A stretch of 64,000 bases of DNA from positions 11,916,611-11,980,610 of the forward strand of contig OW203729.1 in NCBI GenBank assembly GCA_934045075.1, read 5' to 3'. The notes under the pieces were generated by a model. The model was not told the origin of the DNA and searched no databases. It saw only the letters and a list, made by a program, of their open reading frames with translations. Origin of the DNA: Yponomeuta sedellus (lineage: Eukaryota > Arthropoda > Insecta > Lepidoptera > Yponomeutidae). Positions 10,501-20,095 of the stretch are shown piece by piece (position 1 is the stretch's first letter; each line of letters begins with the position of its first letter). Both the position numbers and the translations under genes were made by a program.

Positions 10501-13173
10501 GAACCTCAAAATGGACGCTGAGACGTTGGCCCTGGGCACGTTAATAGCGACGTCGAAGAAGTTCAAACGGGATCTGATCGACGATGCGTATAACAGATAC
10601 GCCTTCAATGACACGCACTTGCCCGATTGGTTCGTCGAGGACGAAGAGAAACACATGAGGAAGCCTATTGCTGTACCTGAGGTAATTTTAAAATTGCATA
10701 GCACACATTACCGCAGCACTACCTATATAGAGTGTGATGAAATCCCCATATGCCTCCAATAAATCGAGGTTATAAGTTCAATGCGAACAACTTTTATTAT
10801 AGGAAATACTTCGAAACCGCGAAAAAAATGCTAAAGTTGTGGCAACTTCAGTATGGAATAAATGTAGCTGATATTATTGCATAAAAATGGATTACAAAAA
10901 CTTGATCGTACATTATCCACCAAAATGTGTGGTCGAAACTACACCGTACCAATAGAAAATGTTAAGGTTGTTGTTACGTCGGTCATGTGTCACTCGCACA
11001 ATCTGGATTTTTTAGTTATTATAATAATATTGATATACATCTGATAGATGTGATCTTAGGGGCAGTTTCTAAATTAAGAATTTCGCTAAGTAAATAGTCA
11101 AATAAAAATAAAATTAACTGTAGTGCTGTCTCTTCGAATTTCCCAGAAAAGAGCGTGACAGAACGTTACTTCAGTATTAACGTAGTGAAATTTTCAATTC
11201 AGAAACCGGCCCCTAGGGTTTGATAGATAATTAATAATAAGTTAGATAAACCACGTATTCAAGACATATTTTTCGTCTCCTTTACCTTGCTTTTGATTTA
11301 AAAAGAAAATTTCAAAATTGACAATTTTGAAAACAATTATCCTTTATACTATTTTTATTTTTAATGCACTAACCCGTGCTAAGGACTATGGGTGAAATTT
11401 TTAGCCTCTAAATAGGTTTTTAAATTATCCTTTATTAAGGGGCTCCCCACAGGCTAACTAGATTTTACAGATCGAATAAGAGTCGGTACCATGTTTGTCA
11501 GCGATTTTCGGCAACTACGAAAAAGGACCTAGAGCTAGGTTAATACTGTCTGCTCCTAGGCATTTTGCCTCAGATACACGGTCATGGGTCCTAAAAATTA
11601 TTATTAACATGATTGAGAGAATGTACACACGTTTTTAAATTTGATCTGTAAAAAAAACATATGATGCTTTTGTCTTAGGTGTCGGTGGTTAGCCAACTGG
11701 AGCCCCCTTAAAAATTATTTACAGCAAAACAAAAATGTATATAAAATATTATATACATTTCTAGCAGTCTACTATAAAAAGTCACCTTATTTCTAGCTGT
11801 ATTGATTACTACAGGGGTGAATGTTTTGCGCACTGTCAGGAGTACACGCAGGAGTATCAGCAGCGGCTGCAGGATATCAACGTGCGCCCGATCAAGAAGG
11901 TGGTGGAGGCCAAGGCGCGCAAGAAGAAGCGGCTGGTCAAGAAGATGGAGCGCGCAAAGAAGAAGGTCGAGGCGGTCATGGAGAACGCAGACATGTCCGA
12001 ACGGGAGAAGGCGCAGCAGATCAGACAGTAAGAATCATGTGCTTAAGGGGGTACTAGCCGTGCTAATTAGAGCCACTAATGAAAAAAAACATCTGTTGTA
12101 AAATGGTTTTGCAAAACGTGAACATCATAAATCTCAATAGTTATATTTAAAACCTCCGGCATATGACTTGGACAGATAATTTTTGCCAGAAACGGCCATT
12201 ATTAGCGAAACTCAAAGTTATTATTGATATTGACACCATGATTTAGGCTGAAGTGCTCGTGGCCTAGTCGAACCGAGTGATTACAATCAATCACTGCTAA
12301 GCAACAACAGGCGCGGTAAATGCAGGATGGGTGACCGTCCCGCGACTGCTGCTAGTGGGATTTTTTTTCGAGCGCTTCCGTGCTTCGCAAGGCACGTTAA
12401 TCCGTTGGTGCCGGCGGTCATGTAATCGCAGTCTTTAAGCCATATCAAAGGCCTTATGGGGCAGTAAGGCCCGCTACTGTCTTACAATACTCCACCAACC
12501 CGGACTTGCCCCCGTGGTGGAGTATGGGCTAACCTTCCTGCGATGCAGGAAGAGACCCGTGCCCCATACATACAAGGGTTGATATAGATCTAGGCTGTGC
12601 GTGCTATAAATAGCTGTCGTTATTGCAAAAAGGGTTTATTTTTAAATTGATATTTATGATGTTCATCATACAACTCAAGTACAAAAATTTTTGTTCTCTT
12701 TTTGCAAAAACGAAGAGGAGTTATGATTTTACTGTGGTAGACAAAATGCTGAAAAAGTATGTATTTACTTCATGAAAATTCATGACAGACAAAAACTGAA
12801 ACCCCAGATACATAGTAAAGACAATTTCCTATACGGTTCCTTGTTATCACCGATAGAGGCGCCACTATATTAGCCTCCTTCGTTTGTTTCTAGTTTGTAC
12901 AAGAAAGCTAACACAGACGGGAAAAAAGAAGTCAAGTATGTGGTGGCTAAGAAGCACACGACAGCCAAGCGGATGAAGCGACCAGCCGGCGTCAAAGGTC
13001 GTTACAAGGTGGTGGACGGGCGCATGAAGAAAGATCTGCGGGCGCAGAAGGCGAAGGATAAAGGCAAAGAAAAGGGCAAGTCTAGAGGTCCCAGCAAACA
13101 AAAGGCTAGGCCAAAAGGAGGGAAATCTTCGAAATCCAGGTCTATGCCGAAAAAGAAAGGGAAAGCGAAGTAA
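1474..13173 (+). CDS. FTSJ3: Spb1/FTSJ3 pre-rRNA 2'-O-ribose methyltransferase, C-terminal 537 aa (8 exons; N-terminus outside window)
   Basis: The family protein methylates the 2'-O-ribose of pre-rRNA and acts in the nucleolus in 60S subunit maturation. Exons read from the sequence: 1474-1587, 3831-3992, 4511-4718, 5233-5493, 9181-9381, 10482-10681, 11840-12027, 12894-13173. All introns are GT-AG and the joins keep phase (1614 coding nt including TAA). Order of regions: acidic linker; basic [18 protein letters not shown]; acidic Ser-rich stretch; NPLLTDLD and [11 protein letters not shown] block; basic KRARKRR tract; [41 protein letters not shown]; then the Spb1 C-terminal domain ([43 protein letters not shown]-type [20 protein letters not shown]) and a Lys/Gly-rich tail. 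Human FTSJ3 (about 850 aa, from memory) has the same order, so about 300 residues with the FtsJ fold are missing here, off-window. A possible AATAAA lies at 13480. Confidence 0.93.
1588..3830. other. FTSJ3 intron, AT-rich, with one dispersed repeat
   Basis: This 2.2-kb intron shows no coding potential. At about 3228-3400 is a repeat containing ACTAATATTATAAATGTGAA followed by a 'GTTTGTTACTC..' stretch. It resembles a module I remember as very common in lepidopteran genomes (possibly Helitron-associated). The remainder is AT-rich with no structure I can name. Confidence 0.5.
3831..3992 (+). CDS. FTSJ3: FTSJ3 exon: basic helix-rich segment
   Basis: Acceptor TTTCTTCCAG, donor GCAGAG|GTAATA, 54 codons, phase 0 at both ends. 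The basic run [18 protein letters not shown] and the following MFQLSDI match the family's 'RERMALKM...MFSL' block that follows the acidic linker. Confidence 0.9.
4045..4450 (-). mobile_element. tRNA-headed SINE (group B), near full length, in FTSJ3 intron
   Basis: Read on the minus strand, it starts with a tRNA-like head at 4450-4375 (GGTAGCTCAGTGGGTAGAAC... GGTTCGATCCC, i.e. A- and B-box-like sequences). A body containing 'ACCACACGCTAACGGTGAAG' and 'AACATCGTGAGGAAACC' follows, and the tail runs to about 4045 with 'GCTGTATAAATCATCTCATT'. Other copies or pieces lie at 9737, 17555, 41395, 48030 and 56130. It takes up about four fifths of this 518-nt intron. Confidence 0.8.
4511..4718 (+). CDS. 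FTSJ3: FTSJ3 exon: acidic/serine-rich segment
   Basis: Acceptor TATGTTGCAG, donor TTAG|GTAAGT, ending in phase 1. It encodes an acidic stretch with SEDSDDE and [16 protein letters not shown], likely casein-kinase-2-type sites by composition. It sits about 60 nt downstream of a SINE insertion. Confidence 0.88.
4719..5232. other. FTSJ3 intron, no recognised element
   Basis: AT-rich intron of 514 nt; I see no repeat, ORF or structure beyond the splice sites. Confidence 0.5.
5233..5493 (+). CDS. FTSJ3: FTSJ3 exon: NPLL / ELWFQKDSF block
   Basis: Acceptor AATATTTTAG completes the split Ala codon; donor AAAG|GTATGA. It carries [23 protein letters not shown] and [11 protein letters not shown], matching the conserved 'NPLL....ANLWFSKGSF' stretch of the animal protein. 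Only about eight nucleotides after the donor the intron turns into mariner sequence. Confidence 0.92.
5613..6307. mobile_element. Fold-back element with 112-bp inverted arms, inserted in mariner
   Basis: Arms at 5613-5725 and about 6160-6269 are inverted copies with a single clear mismatch (ACAGGTG against ACTGGTG). They contain CCAACGTTTCGGCAC and GGTCTCGGATGACTGAGG. The host motif AAGTATGATTCT occurs at 5601-5612 and again at 6308-6319, a 12-bp duplication. About 38 nt (6270-6307) lie outside the right arm, so the element is asymmetric. The interior has a duplicated 'CTACCCTCGGCAAAAATTA' and six GTAA units near 6012. Long arms plus a 12-bp TSD fit a retroposed or Penelope-like derivative better than a cut-and-paste MITE. 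I found no hammerhead core. Confidence 0.75.
6991..8714. mobile_element. Transib-like DNA transposon insertion (1724 bp, degenerate)
   Basis: Terminal inverted repeats of 13 bp, CACAGTGCCGCGA, lie at 6991-7003 and (inverted) 8702-8714. The target TGTTG is duplicated at 6986-6990 and 8715-8719. Removing the insert restores the mariner reading through GLTQQ-QCVDQL. A CAC-initiated TIR with a 5-bp duplication is the hallmark of Transib. The first seven bases equal the V(D)J recombination heptamer CACAGTG. Coding content is decayed (see 7800-8210), so it is non-autonomous now. The superfamily call is inference from ends and TSD. Confidence 0.65.
7800..8210 (-). pseudogene. Decayed coding remnant inside the Transib-like element
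   Basis: Minus-strand pieces in more than one frame include [31 protein letters not shown] and, most clearly, [20 protein letters not shown] followed by [14 protein letters not shown]. The 'GRPRKPF-E-S-KTKRR' block resembles a segment common in insect transposon proteins, which I associate with Transib without being able to check. Frameshifts and stops abound. Downstream conserved D-D-E segments are not visible, so the catalytic core seems deleted. Confidence 0.45.
9181..9381 (+). CDS. FTSJ3: FTSJ3 exon: basic tract and GFEVVP motif
   Basis: Acceptor CTGATCAACAG, donor GCCG|GTATGT, phase 1 at both ends. It contains [22 protein letters not shown] (a candidate nuclear/nucleolar localisation signal next to an acidic Ser patch) and [12 protein letters not shown], equivalent to the family's DDGFEIVPIED. 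Confidence 0.92.
9540..9645 (-). mobile_element. LINE 3' end remnant ('GGCCGCC..TGTACAATAAAGAATATTC')
   Basis: On the minus strand this reads AAGGCCGCCAATTGTACTTT, then GTGTACAATAAAGAATATTC, matching the same module next to the (TATG)n array at 24367. It is a 5'-truncated LINE 3' UTR carrying its own AATAAA, in the FTSJ3 intron after the exon ending at 9381. Confidence 0.65.
9737..9935 (+). mobile_element. tRNA-headed SINE (group B), truncated
   Basis: The head (CGGCGGTAGGCCAATGGGTAG ... CAGGTTAGATTCTCAG) is a degraded tRNA. The body has ACCAATGACCTTGTTTTCTA, AGTAGCAATACCACTCG and AAGATCGTGAGGAACCC, as in the copies at 4045 and 17555. The 3' part is missing. Confidence 0.65.
10482..10681 (+). 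CDS. FTSJ3: FTSJ3 exon: [11 protein letters not shown]....LPDWFVEDE
   Basis: Acceptor CCTGTCTTTTAG, donor CCTGAG|GTAATT. It encodes [27 protein letters not shown] and [12 protein letters not shown]. These are the best conserved signatures at the start of the Spb1 C-terminal domain. Confidence 0.95.
11059..11213. mobile_element. MITE, 155 bp, TA target
   Basis: Ends GGGGCAGTTTCTAAATT and, inverted, GGGGCCGGTTTCTGAATT are flanked by TA at 11057-11058 and 11214-11215. Ends of the GGGGC..GTTTC type with a TA duplication fit a Tc1/mariner-derived MITE. It is non-coding and lies in the FTSJ3 intron before the exon at 11840. Confidence 0.65.
11351..11418. mobile_element. Rearranged piece of the fold-back SINE
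   Basis: The left arm TTTTTAATGCACTAACCCGT(GCTAAGGAC) is joined directly to the inverted inner arm TTTTTAGCCTCTAAATAGG. The tRNA-like core is lost and the join is a snap-back of the family's left half. Confidence 0.65.
11439..11707. mobile_element. MITE, 269 bp, TTAA target
   Basis: Inverted ends GGGG(G)CTCC..(C/G)GGCTAAC are flanked by TTAA at 11435-11438 and 11708-11711. TTAA target choice is the piggyBac rule. There is no coding sequence. It lies about 130 nt upstream of the acceptor at 11838-11839. Confidence 0.6.
11840..12027 (+). CDS. FTSJ3: FTSJ3 exon: Spb1 C-terminal domain core
   Basis: Acceptor TTGCGCACTGTCAG is the only nearby AG that gives an open phase-0 continuation ([14 protein letters not shown]); upstream AGs lead to in-frame stops. 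Donor AGACA|GTAAGA leaves phase 2. It contains [16 protein letters not shown] and [10 protein letters not shown]. The exon is clearly more GC-rich than its flanks. Confidence 0.94.
12251..12588 (+). mobile_element. 5S rRNA-headed SINE, near full length
   Basis: After AAGTGCTCGTGGCCTAG comes a segment matching the 3' half of 5S rRNA: CTAAGCAACAACAGGCGCGG (A-box region) and GGATGGGTGACCG (C-box region), i.e. the internal RNA polymerase III control region. The body then has GAGCGCTTCCGTGCTTCGCA, GGCACGTTAA, GTTGGTGCCGGCGGTCATG, CCTCCACCAACCCGGACTTG-like and GATGCAGGAAGAGACCCGTG, ending ACAAGGGTTGATAT. It sits in the last FTSJ3 intron. Seven further loci lie at 21158, 29119, 42956, 44257, 47697, 48663 and 50113. 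Confidence 0.85.
12894..13173 (+). CDS. FTSJ3: FTSJ3 terminal exon
   Basis: Acceptor TTGTTTCTAG; the split His codon is followed by [42 protein letters not shown] and a Lys/Gly/Ser tail ending KKKGKAK. Stop TAA is at 13171-13173. No canonical poly(A) signal lies within 250 nt; the first AATAAA is at 13480. Confidence 0.95.
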
Positions 13174-14310
13174 ACTGTAATCTATTGTAAGTCCATTTGA
13201 TTGTAAACTATTATAAAAGATTAATTATTACTACTACATAGTTTCATTACACTTTCTGAACATTCATTGTTACTCACAATCAGCCAAATCATAATTTTGT
13301 CTATTCTATTTAATTTTTTGAAAGCGACGATAAGGTATTCCCAAAACATTTGTTTGTGCATCACGTAGTTTCTGTTGTTGTCGGTAGATGTCGTGCATAT
13401 GAAAAAGTAGATTTTTGGTGAAATAATTTAATATGCATCGATGCAATACGTAGGTGTCATTAAATAAGAAATAATGCAGAATAAAACACTTCCTATCGAC
13501 TAACAAATTTGCAACCAATTCTTAAAATGTGATGTACTAAATGTACCTAATAATGATCTATGGATTTAAATATTATACATACTCGTAGATAACATAAGCT
13601 ATCAAATCAATCATGAATTTTGGCTATGACTCAAGATGCTTACACATATATGAAATGGGTCGAATCGCGATTATTTATTGGGTAAAATTTTTAAATAACA
13701 TAAATACTTTTGTAAAATATCTTGCTGTCGGATGTCAGTATCATAGCTGTTTCACTAGAGTAGGTCGTACTATGGAGGTATAAATTCGAATATCATACAT
13801 ATGTGACTAATTGAATTAGGCGCAGTAGCCGACATTAAGCTAGACTATTTTTATGGTTAAGGTCAGGGGCGGTATTTCAGTCCATGTGCGTCATTCGGGC
13901 GCCTAGAGTTCAGGGACGCCCCACCACATAAATTATACCTATGTGTAAGTCGCCACGGCCTTGGTGAGCAATTGTGTTCTGTATCACTGACGCGTGGTTT
14001 GCCTACCAACCATTTTTAATCGGCACATATTTGTAACGGACTACTTAAGGTGGGGCTAACTATATTCCTTGGGTTTTCTTGGTGATGCCGTCCTTGACTC
14101 ATTTGTATTGCTTGTTAGTTTTCCTCTGACGTCAATTGAAACCACCACGTTATTGATTGTTCTATTAGGAATAAACCACCCGAGTACAGGCTTTCAACTC
14201 GGTACTAACTAAACTTTCCCTTTGAAACCTTTAATCGAGTTTCTAGCACTAGCAGGTGACCTCTGCTACCTGGCTAACGTTCCTGGAATCCAATTTAAAC
14301 CAAAAATATC
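13174..14310. other. Downstream flank of FTSJ3, no gene
   Basis: 3' UTR and intergenic sequence. AATAAA at 13480-13485 is a possible poly(A) signal. There is no ORF of note, and an unassigned repeat-like stretch lies at 13860-13990 (GTCAGGGGCGGTATTTCAG). Confidence 0.4.
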
Positions 14311-14319
14311 CGGTTAAGA

Positions 14320-14480
14320 CGATCAGAAGAGCGGGCAGCGGCCGCTGGGTGTGAGGCTCGGGCCGCGCTGCCCCCTGCTGGCGGGGCGGCAGGGGGCGGG
14401 CGAGGGACTCGGGCGGGCTATATCGAGCGTGCGATCACGGTCAAGGCCGCCGCCCGCTCTGATGCCGCGCCTGTGCCAAG
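14320..14480. promoter_or_regulatory. GC-rich island with paired CTCF-like sites
   Basis: An abrupt GC-rich stretch in AT-rich surroundings. CTGCCCCCTGCTGG at 14368-14381 fits the bilaterian CTCF consensus, and GGCGGCAGGGGGCGGG at 14386-14401 looks like a second core in the other orientation. There is no ORF. The regulatory role is inferred from motifs only. Confidence 0.3.
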
Positions 14481-15310
14481 CTGCTTAGGGGGTAGCCGGG
14501 AATATGCCGTATAAAATAAATGAATCAAAGCTCTACTTCACTGTTGAATGTTATTTTGTTACATTATTTACCTAACAAGGCTAGACGATATACAGAGCTG
14601 GTGCGGATCAGTTCGATGTGCGATTAACATAGCAAAGTTGTTGACAGCCCTAGCTATCCGTGGCAGGCGGCAGGTATAAAGTTTCCAGGACAGGCCAAAG
14701 GCAAGGGGCGGTGTGACCTCGCCACCCAAGGTCGTCGTTTCCATTTTACTCGTATATCTAAGTGCTTATAAAACCTGGTGCTGGAGGGCGGCCTGAAAAT
14801 TTTCCATTACGTTTTTACCTAGCTCTCGAAGTGTGTTTAGCAATACAGTGATATTTTGCTTCATAAGAAAAATATATGGTTAGCACCGGTCATTACTTAC
14901 TGTAAAGTTGTTTACAGGGCGTTAAAAATATTAACCCCTAGTTTCTCGTATACCAACAAGCTGTTAATCTATTGTTAACAGCCGTAATTTTTTTAATGCA
15001 CTTTGGCCAAATGACAGCTGTTACGTACCTACGAAGTGTACGAAAAACCGGGGATCGCGGGTTTGTTCCACAGGGTTATTATTAGGCATCATTAGAACAT
15101 CCGACGAAAGGTCGATTTGCTTTATGTTTTAATTACAACTAAATAAACTCATTCACCCATATCCCTGAAAGGGTAGGTAACAAATTTACAGATTCCAACG
15201 ACTTTGGTTTGGCTACTCATACTAAACCTTTTAGAACGTTTATCTGCACAAAATATCTTCTTGCTGTCAAACCCGAGTAACTTTGGCATAAGCAGTTTAC
15301 ATGTACACAA

Positions 15311-15560
15311 TAGGGGCCATCTATAAAGTACGTCACACGCACAAGAGCGGAGAGGGGTTCGACAAAGTGTGACATTGTGTGACAAGGGGTGGGAGGGGTC
15401 CTAAGTTACTTAATGTCACATTTCAATAACTTTTGTAAATTTTTCCATCTGTGATTCTATTAAAAACATTATTAAAAGTAATTTCCGAACTGCTGTTTTA
15501 CTTAAATTATTTCTTGTTGTAAAATTGCAAAATATGTGACGTCATACTAGGGGGAGTAAT
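15311..15560. repeat. Dispersed repeat ('GGGGCCATCTATAAAGTACG' type)
   Basis: It starts GGGGCCATCTATAAAGTACG(TCACAC), has two G-tract modules separated by GACAAAGTGTGACATTGTGT, and ends with GTGACGTCATACTAGGGGG. From memory this layout is a widespread insect repeat. The ORF on the minus strand across it is a by-product. Confidence 0.5.
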
Positions 15561-16870
15561 TATTTTATTTTGTACCGAGTTCTCCACCATTGGAAAGTCA
15601 GACAAATATTTGAGAACGCAGTTGAATAAAACAAATGCGCATTGCGTTTTTTTATTACACTTCGGCGCGATACAGAAAGCCTGTCGTGATGTAATTAAGA
15701 AATTGCATTTTTTTTATTATGAATATTTTTTATATCGATTGCATATCTGTCAATCACAGTAACATTAACTGTCTAAGGCTAAAGAAGTGTTTAGTATACA
15801 ATTAAGTGAAAATAAGATACTAAAGGTTCACTTTGGTTTCCTTGAGTACGAGTAGTTTCCAATTTTTCTTTTACGTAGTTTCCAATATACTGACATAAAC
15901 ATACTGCTCGGCCATTTATGTAACGTTCACTGAACTTGTTATTTTATTAATTATTTGTCCAATACTACGTGAAAATAATTATAGCATCATGCATGAGTCT
16001 CATCTTGAAAATCAAAACGACGTTTTGGATCAATATTCAAAAGGATCTATTTCTGGTTCTAAATGGACACCCATATATTTCTTATTATAATTTCTTATTA
16101 TAATTTCTTATTCTTTGATGATACTACTTTAGTTAGTACTACCTACCAAAATACTGCACATTCCTTCTACTGTCGTTGCGTTTTTTATTTATTTACAGAT
16201 ACCGTGGGATTTACTAATTACAAGCAATTGATTATGTTTTTGTAGGGTTGGTCCACAGTACGCCGCAATATCTAGTCCATTCGATAAATTATTACTAGTA
16301 TTGCTTTTGTTATATGTTCAACTTCAATCCAATGTTTTAACAAAAATGGGCACGTCTGAAAATCGGGTCTCGGAACACACTGCGCGCTAGGTTTTATCTG
16401 AGGAGGGTAAAGCCCGTTTTTCCGATTATCAAAGCCTAACTCGTATATTAAGGACCACTTAGAAGTATTTCAATTTCAATAACGTATATGTCACTAAGAG
16501 CATTGTTGCAAAAAAGTGCCATATTTTATAAAATATCGATTTAATTACATACCTTTAGGATTGAGAACATTAATTAGGGTTTAGTTGGTGCAAACGCACA
16601 TAAATCTGCTTCTAGCTTGATGTCTTTCATTACTAGTTATGCGAACTCTAGCTTCAACGTAAGTACATACGATAGAATTCCAAAGTACCTAGTACCCAAT
16701 CATGAAGAAATCCTGAAGGGGGGTATATTGCCCGCCTCGCGTCGTCACCCCTCGCCCGCCCACCTTGTGTCTTCCCTACTTGAAGCCTAAGCCCACTCTT
16801 ATATAGGTTACTTATGTATTAGGAACGTTAGTTATATCCTCTGTATATTATTATGTTTGTGCAGGGTTTT
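15561..16870. other. AT-rich intergenic stretch, nothing recognised
   Basis: Only short ORFs. A triplicated TTATTATAATTTC at about 16080-16110 is the sole local repeat I note. Confidence 0.4.
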
Positions 16871-16873
16871 TCA

Positions 16874-16948
16874 GAACTGGAGAGGGTTCTGTTGTACTCT
16901 TCAATACAAATAACGTATTGAAGAGTACAACAGAACCCTCTCCAGTTC
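16874..16948. repeat. Perfect hairpin, 34-bp stem, 7-nt loop
   Basis: Arms 16874-16907 and 16915-16948 are exact reverse complements (left arm begins GAACTGGAGAGGGTTCTG, right arm ends CCTCTCCAGTTC) around the loop AAATAAC. No flanking TSD is seen. The origin is unclear: template switching, or a small-RNA precursor. Confidence 0.9.
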
Positions 16949-16984
16949 ATTGTGAGATCAACTCCGAAATATAAAAAGTGCCTC

Positions 16985-17108
16985 ACATACCCTTACTTAT
17001 TTCCAATCCGCGTGGGTGGGCACGTGTGGCGGTCGAGCCCATACTCTCTCTCTGAGCGGATGCCTGTGCCCTTCAGTAGGACGTATATAGGTAGGCTGCA
17101 TTATTATA
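16985..17108 (+). mobile_element. SINE 3' portion
   Basis: AATCCGCGTGGGTGGGCACG, GAGCCCATACTCTCTC, GAGCGGATGCCTGTGCCC and CAGTAGGACGTATATAGG parallel the tail of the SINE at 17555-17860 (GGCAATCCGCGGGGAGCACG, TAGCCCATCTCTCC, GAATGCCCGGG). The head is missing. Confidence 0.55.
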
Positions 17109-17554
17109 CATGTAAAACAATTTATAAAACTAAAAAGTGAAAGTTAAATTAGAGTATGATACCAAAAACTATTTACAGCATTTTTGTTTTTCATTAAAAT
17201 CTATGAACTTTATTCATACTCGTATAATGGCTACCCTTACCGTGCCGTCTCAAATTTCTACCCTGTATTACGCTGACCACAGTTTATATTAGTGGGTGTC
17301 GATTTTTCTCGTTGTCTATTTCTTAAGAAACCGCGTCCATACGATACTAGCGACATTATTGAAAATAAATCATGTCTTCTGTTATAAAACGTAGTTTCAA
17401 AAGATATTTTACAAAATCTCAATCACGGTAAGGTTGAGACAATTGCGTTTTTTAGGAAATAGGACATAAAACATAAGGCAGAAAACCTAGGACTAGATGA
17501 AACTATCTTCGAGACGTTGCATTCACGTGCATTTTAGAACTAATAAAAAACAAT

Positions 17555-17870
17555 GGTAGCGGAGCGGTAGAACGCCGGCCTCATATTCGGGAGGTCGTGA
17601 GTTTGATCCCGGCATTGTGCCAATGATTTCGTTTTCTAAGTTATGTACATTTGTGACGCTATAGTAGCAATCTTCGCTAACTGTGAAATACAACATCGTG
17701 AGTAAACCTGAAGTGTTCAAATACCTTTAGCATATGAAATTGGCAATCCGCGGGGAGCACGTATGGTAATTTAGCCCATCTCTCCGGGAGAATGCCCGGG
17801 TCGTAAGTAGGCTACCTAAAAATATATAAATATATAGACTTTTGTCCTAGTGGGACAATGTCAGCCCCAT
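17555..17870 (+). mobile_element. tRNA-headed SINE (group B), long copy
   Basis: Head with GGTAGCGGAGCGGTAGAACG and GTGAGTTTGATCCCGGC; body with CCAATGATTTCGTTTTCTAA and AGTAGCAATCTTCGCTAACTG; 3' part with GGCAATCCGCGGGGAGCACG and CCGGGAGAATGCCCGGG; tail of short TATA units. Confidence 0.7.
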
Positions 17871-18339
17871 CGTACCCTATTCTTATAAAAAAAAAACTAA
17901 TTAGTGAATTAATTACTGGAAACGATCAAGCATGACATCTGCAATAAAATCTTTTTACAAAAATGTCAATCTTGGTGGACTTGATTTTAGGAATTACGAA
18001 CATAAGGCTAAAAACCAAGAACATTTTAAAAACCTACCAAAAACCTAAAACTACATGAATAGCGTTTCCGCTAAAATCTGTTTTTGATATGTTGCATTGA
18101 CTTATATTCTCAGAAGGAAAGAAATATTTTAAACGTAAGTAAATGATATCAAGTTAACTTGTTATCATTTAAAATAGGTATACGGTCCTGGCCTCTTCAA
18201 ACTGTTTTTAGTTAGAACTAAATTCAAACAGTTCTGTCGGCCGCCAAATTGAAAGGTGACTTTATTTTAGCTACCCGGCGAGTTATCGCAAATGTAAGAG
18301 ACAGTTTGCCAGCTCCATAATAATAAAACTGTAGAGTTT

Positions 18340-18560
18340 ACGGCAGGCCGGGTTGAGCGACCATTTTCACGGCCACCTATCGGATAAGCCGCCGCTCGCC
18401 GAACAAAGCCTCAGCCGCCGCCAACAACAGTTAGCCACAGGTGAAAGACGATTAACCTCTCGCCGGGCGGGTCGTTAGCCGAAATGAGCTCTTAAATAGG
18501 TCCACGCCGAGGTGACGCCATCCTTGTTACGAATACCTGCGCGACACTTCACACTCACCG
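18340..18560. promoter_or_regulatory. GC-rich island
   Basis: A GC-rich block in AT-rich DNA (GGCAGGCCGGGTTGAGCG to GCGCGACACTTCACACTC). No ORF or splice pattern. It could be a conserved regulatory element or exon remnant; I cannot tell. Confidence 0.2.
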
Positions 18561-18672
18561 GGCACCGATAAAACCCTTGATGGACTGTCAACGTATTTAT
18601 TTTCGTGCTAAATCGTTTTCACCGAGATGTACTCGCGGTTATGCTGAGGCAAATTAATCGTGTCCTAAAAAT

Positions 18673-18731
18673 AACGAAACGCGTAAACAAGGTGAATAGA
18701 AGCCTTATTCACCTTGTTTACGCGTTTCGTT
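18673..18731. repeat. Perfect hairpin, 26-bp stem, 7-nt loop
   Basis: Arms 18673-18698 (AACGAAACGCGTAAACAAGG...) and 18706-18731 (...ACGCGTTTCGTT) are exact reverse complements around GAAGCCT. Confidence 0.9.
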
Positions 18732-20040
18732 GTTGGTTGCGGAACATGCGATAAGTTTATAATTGTACTTCTAAAGAAAAAAATGCGGGTAACCTGAACT
18801 TTGTGGGAAGGTAACCATTTACGCAGTCCATATGTTGCGTAAGCAATTAACTGGTTGAACTCTTTTTATTAGGAGCAGGTGCACTCATTATATAAAGTGT
18901 ACCTAATGATTAATGTATAGGTGTTTTAGATGAATGTTACCTAGTTGGTGCATAGACTTCCTTCCATTTATAGGCGTAAAATAGATTTTTATTGGTAGGT
19001 ACATAAACTCAACTGTTATGTGAAGTTATGGTACAAATCAGTAGTTAGTATTGAGTTAAACGTGCATTAATTTTTTTTTAAAATATCGACTTGATACCCG
19101 CCATTTTTTCGTCGGTTAAAAACTGCGTGATGGCGGAAATCCGGTGATTTTGATAAATGTTGAGCATTCATTTTACAGTGGTTGGTGAGGACAGCAAAAC
19201 AAGCGTTGTAGTGTGCATACAGATCGTGCGTGCTGGCAAGCGCGTGGCGCGAGGGCAACGGCCGACCGCGACACCGCGTTGCATGCGCCGCCGGCCCCGA
19301 CGGACTGATTGCTAACGTGAAGAAGACCCGCTGAACCTTCACTTCAATTCAAGCCTTGTCTCTTTAGAGGCTAAAGAAACCAAATTCGGGAGGCAGGCTC
19401 GTTTCATGAGCTGGGGCCTAACTATGCACACCAAATCCTGTCAGAATCCTGAAATATGAAATTTGACAGTTAGAAGATTGGAATCGATCAAGATTTGGTC
19501 TACGTAATACCTGTAGGAGCTGAAACGGAACATTTCGATATCCAATCCAATCTAATACTTTAGCCCAAATTCGGCAACTTCTGGACATAGGTTGCACCGA
19601 AGGCATATGCCACTTCTATTCTTCGTCCTTAATAAATAACTAAAATGGCTTTTAAATGTAAGTAATTACCTAAGTATATTATATTTTTAGGAATCATGCG
19701 TGAAAATAATAAAATGAAAGCAATTTTCAGAAATTTATTTCAGTGATAAATTTCTGAGCCACCTTCAGGTCCAAGCTGTGGTGGAGAAGAAGGCAGCGAA
19801 GAATCTCCACTCTAACCATCTTATGTCAAATAATCTTATAACAATTTATAAAGCACATAACTCTCTAGTTAGAAAGAACACAAATCAATAGTAACGGAAA
19901 TAACCTCTTCACCAGACTGGCGACAAACCACGACGAATCTTCCTTCAACCAACACGAAGGAAACAAAAGAAAAAGAGAAAGCAAAAGAGAGCCAAGCTAA
20001 TCTATACATATAGGAACGGTGGCGTCATCATGAGATTGTT
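18732..20040. other. Intergenic, nothing recognised
   Basis: Contains a GC-rich patch at about 19200-19320 (GCGTGCTGGCAAGCGCGTGG...) but no supported gene. Confidence 0.35.
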
Positions 20041-20047
20041 GCCAGAC

Positions 20048-20095
20048 AACACCTTAAATATTCCTAATAATATTATTAGGTACATTTAAGGTGTT
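20048..20095. repeat. Compound palindrome
   Basis: Outer arms AACACCTTAAAT / ATTTAAGGTGTT enclose the perfect inner palindrome CCTAATAATATTATTAGG (20063-20080). It would extrude as a cruciform. Confidence 0.8.

Noticed and set aside
12270..12360. 5S rRNA gene
   Set aside because: Only about 50 nt of the 3' half matches, including the control region; the first half and the closing stem are absent.
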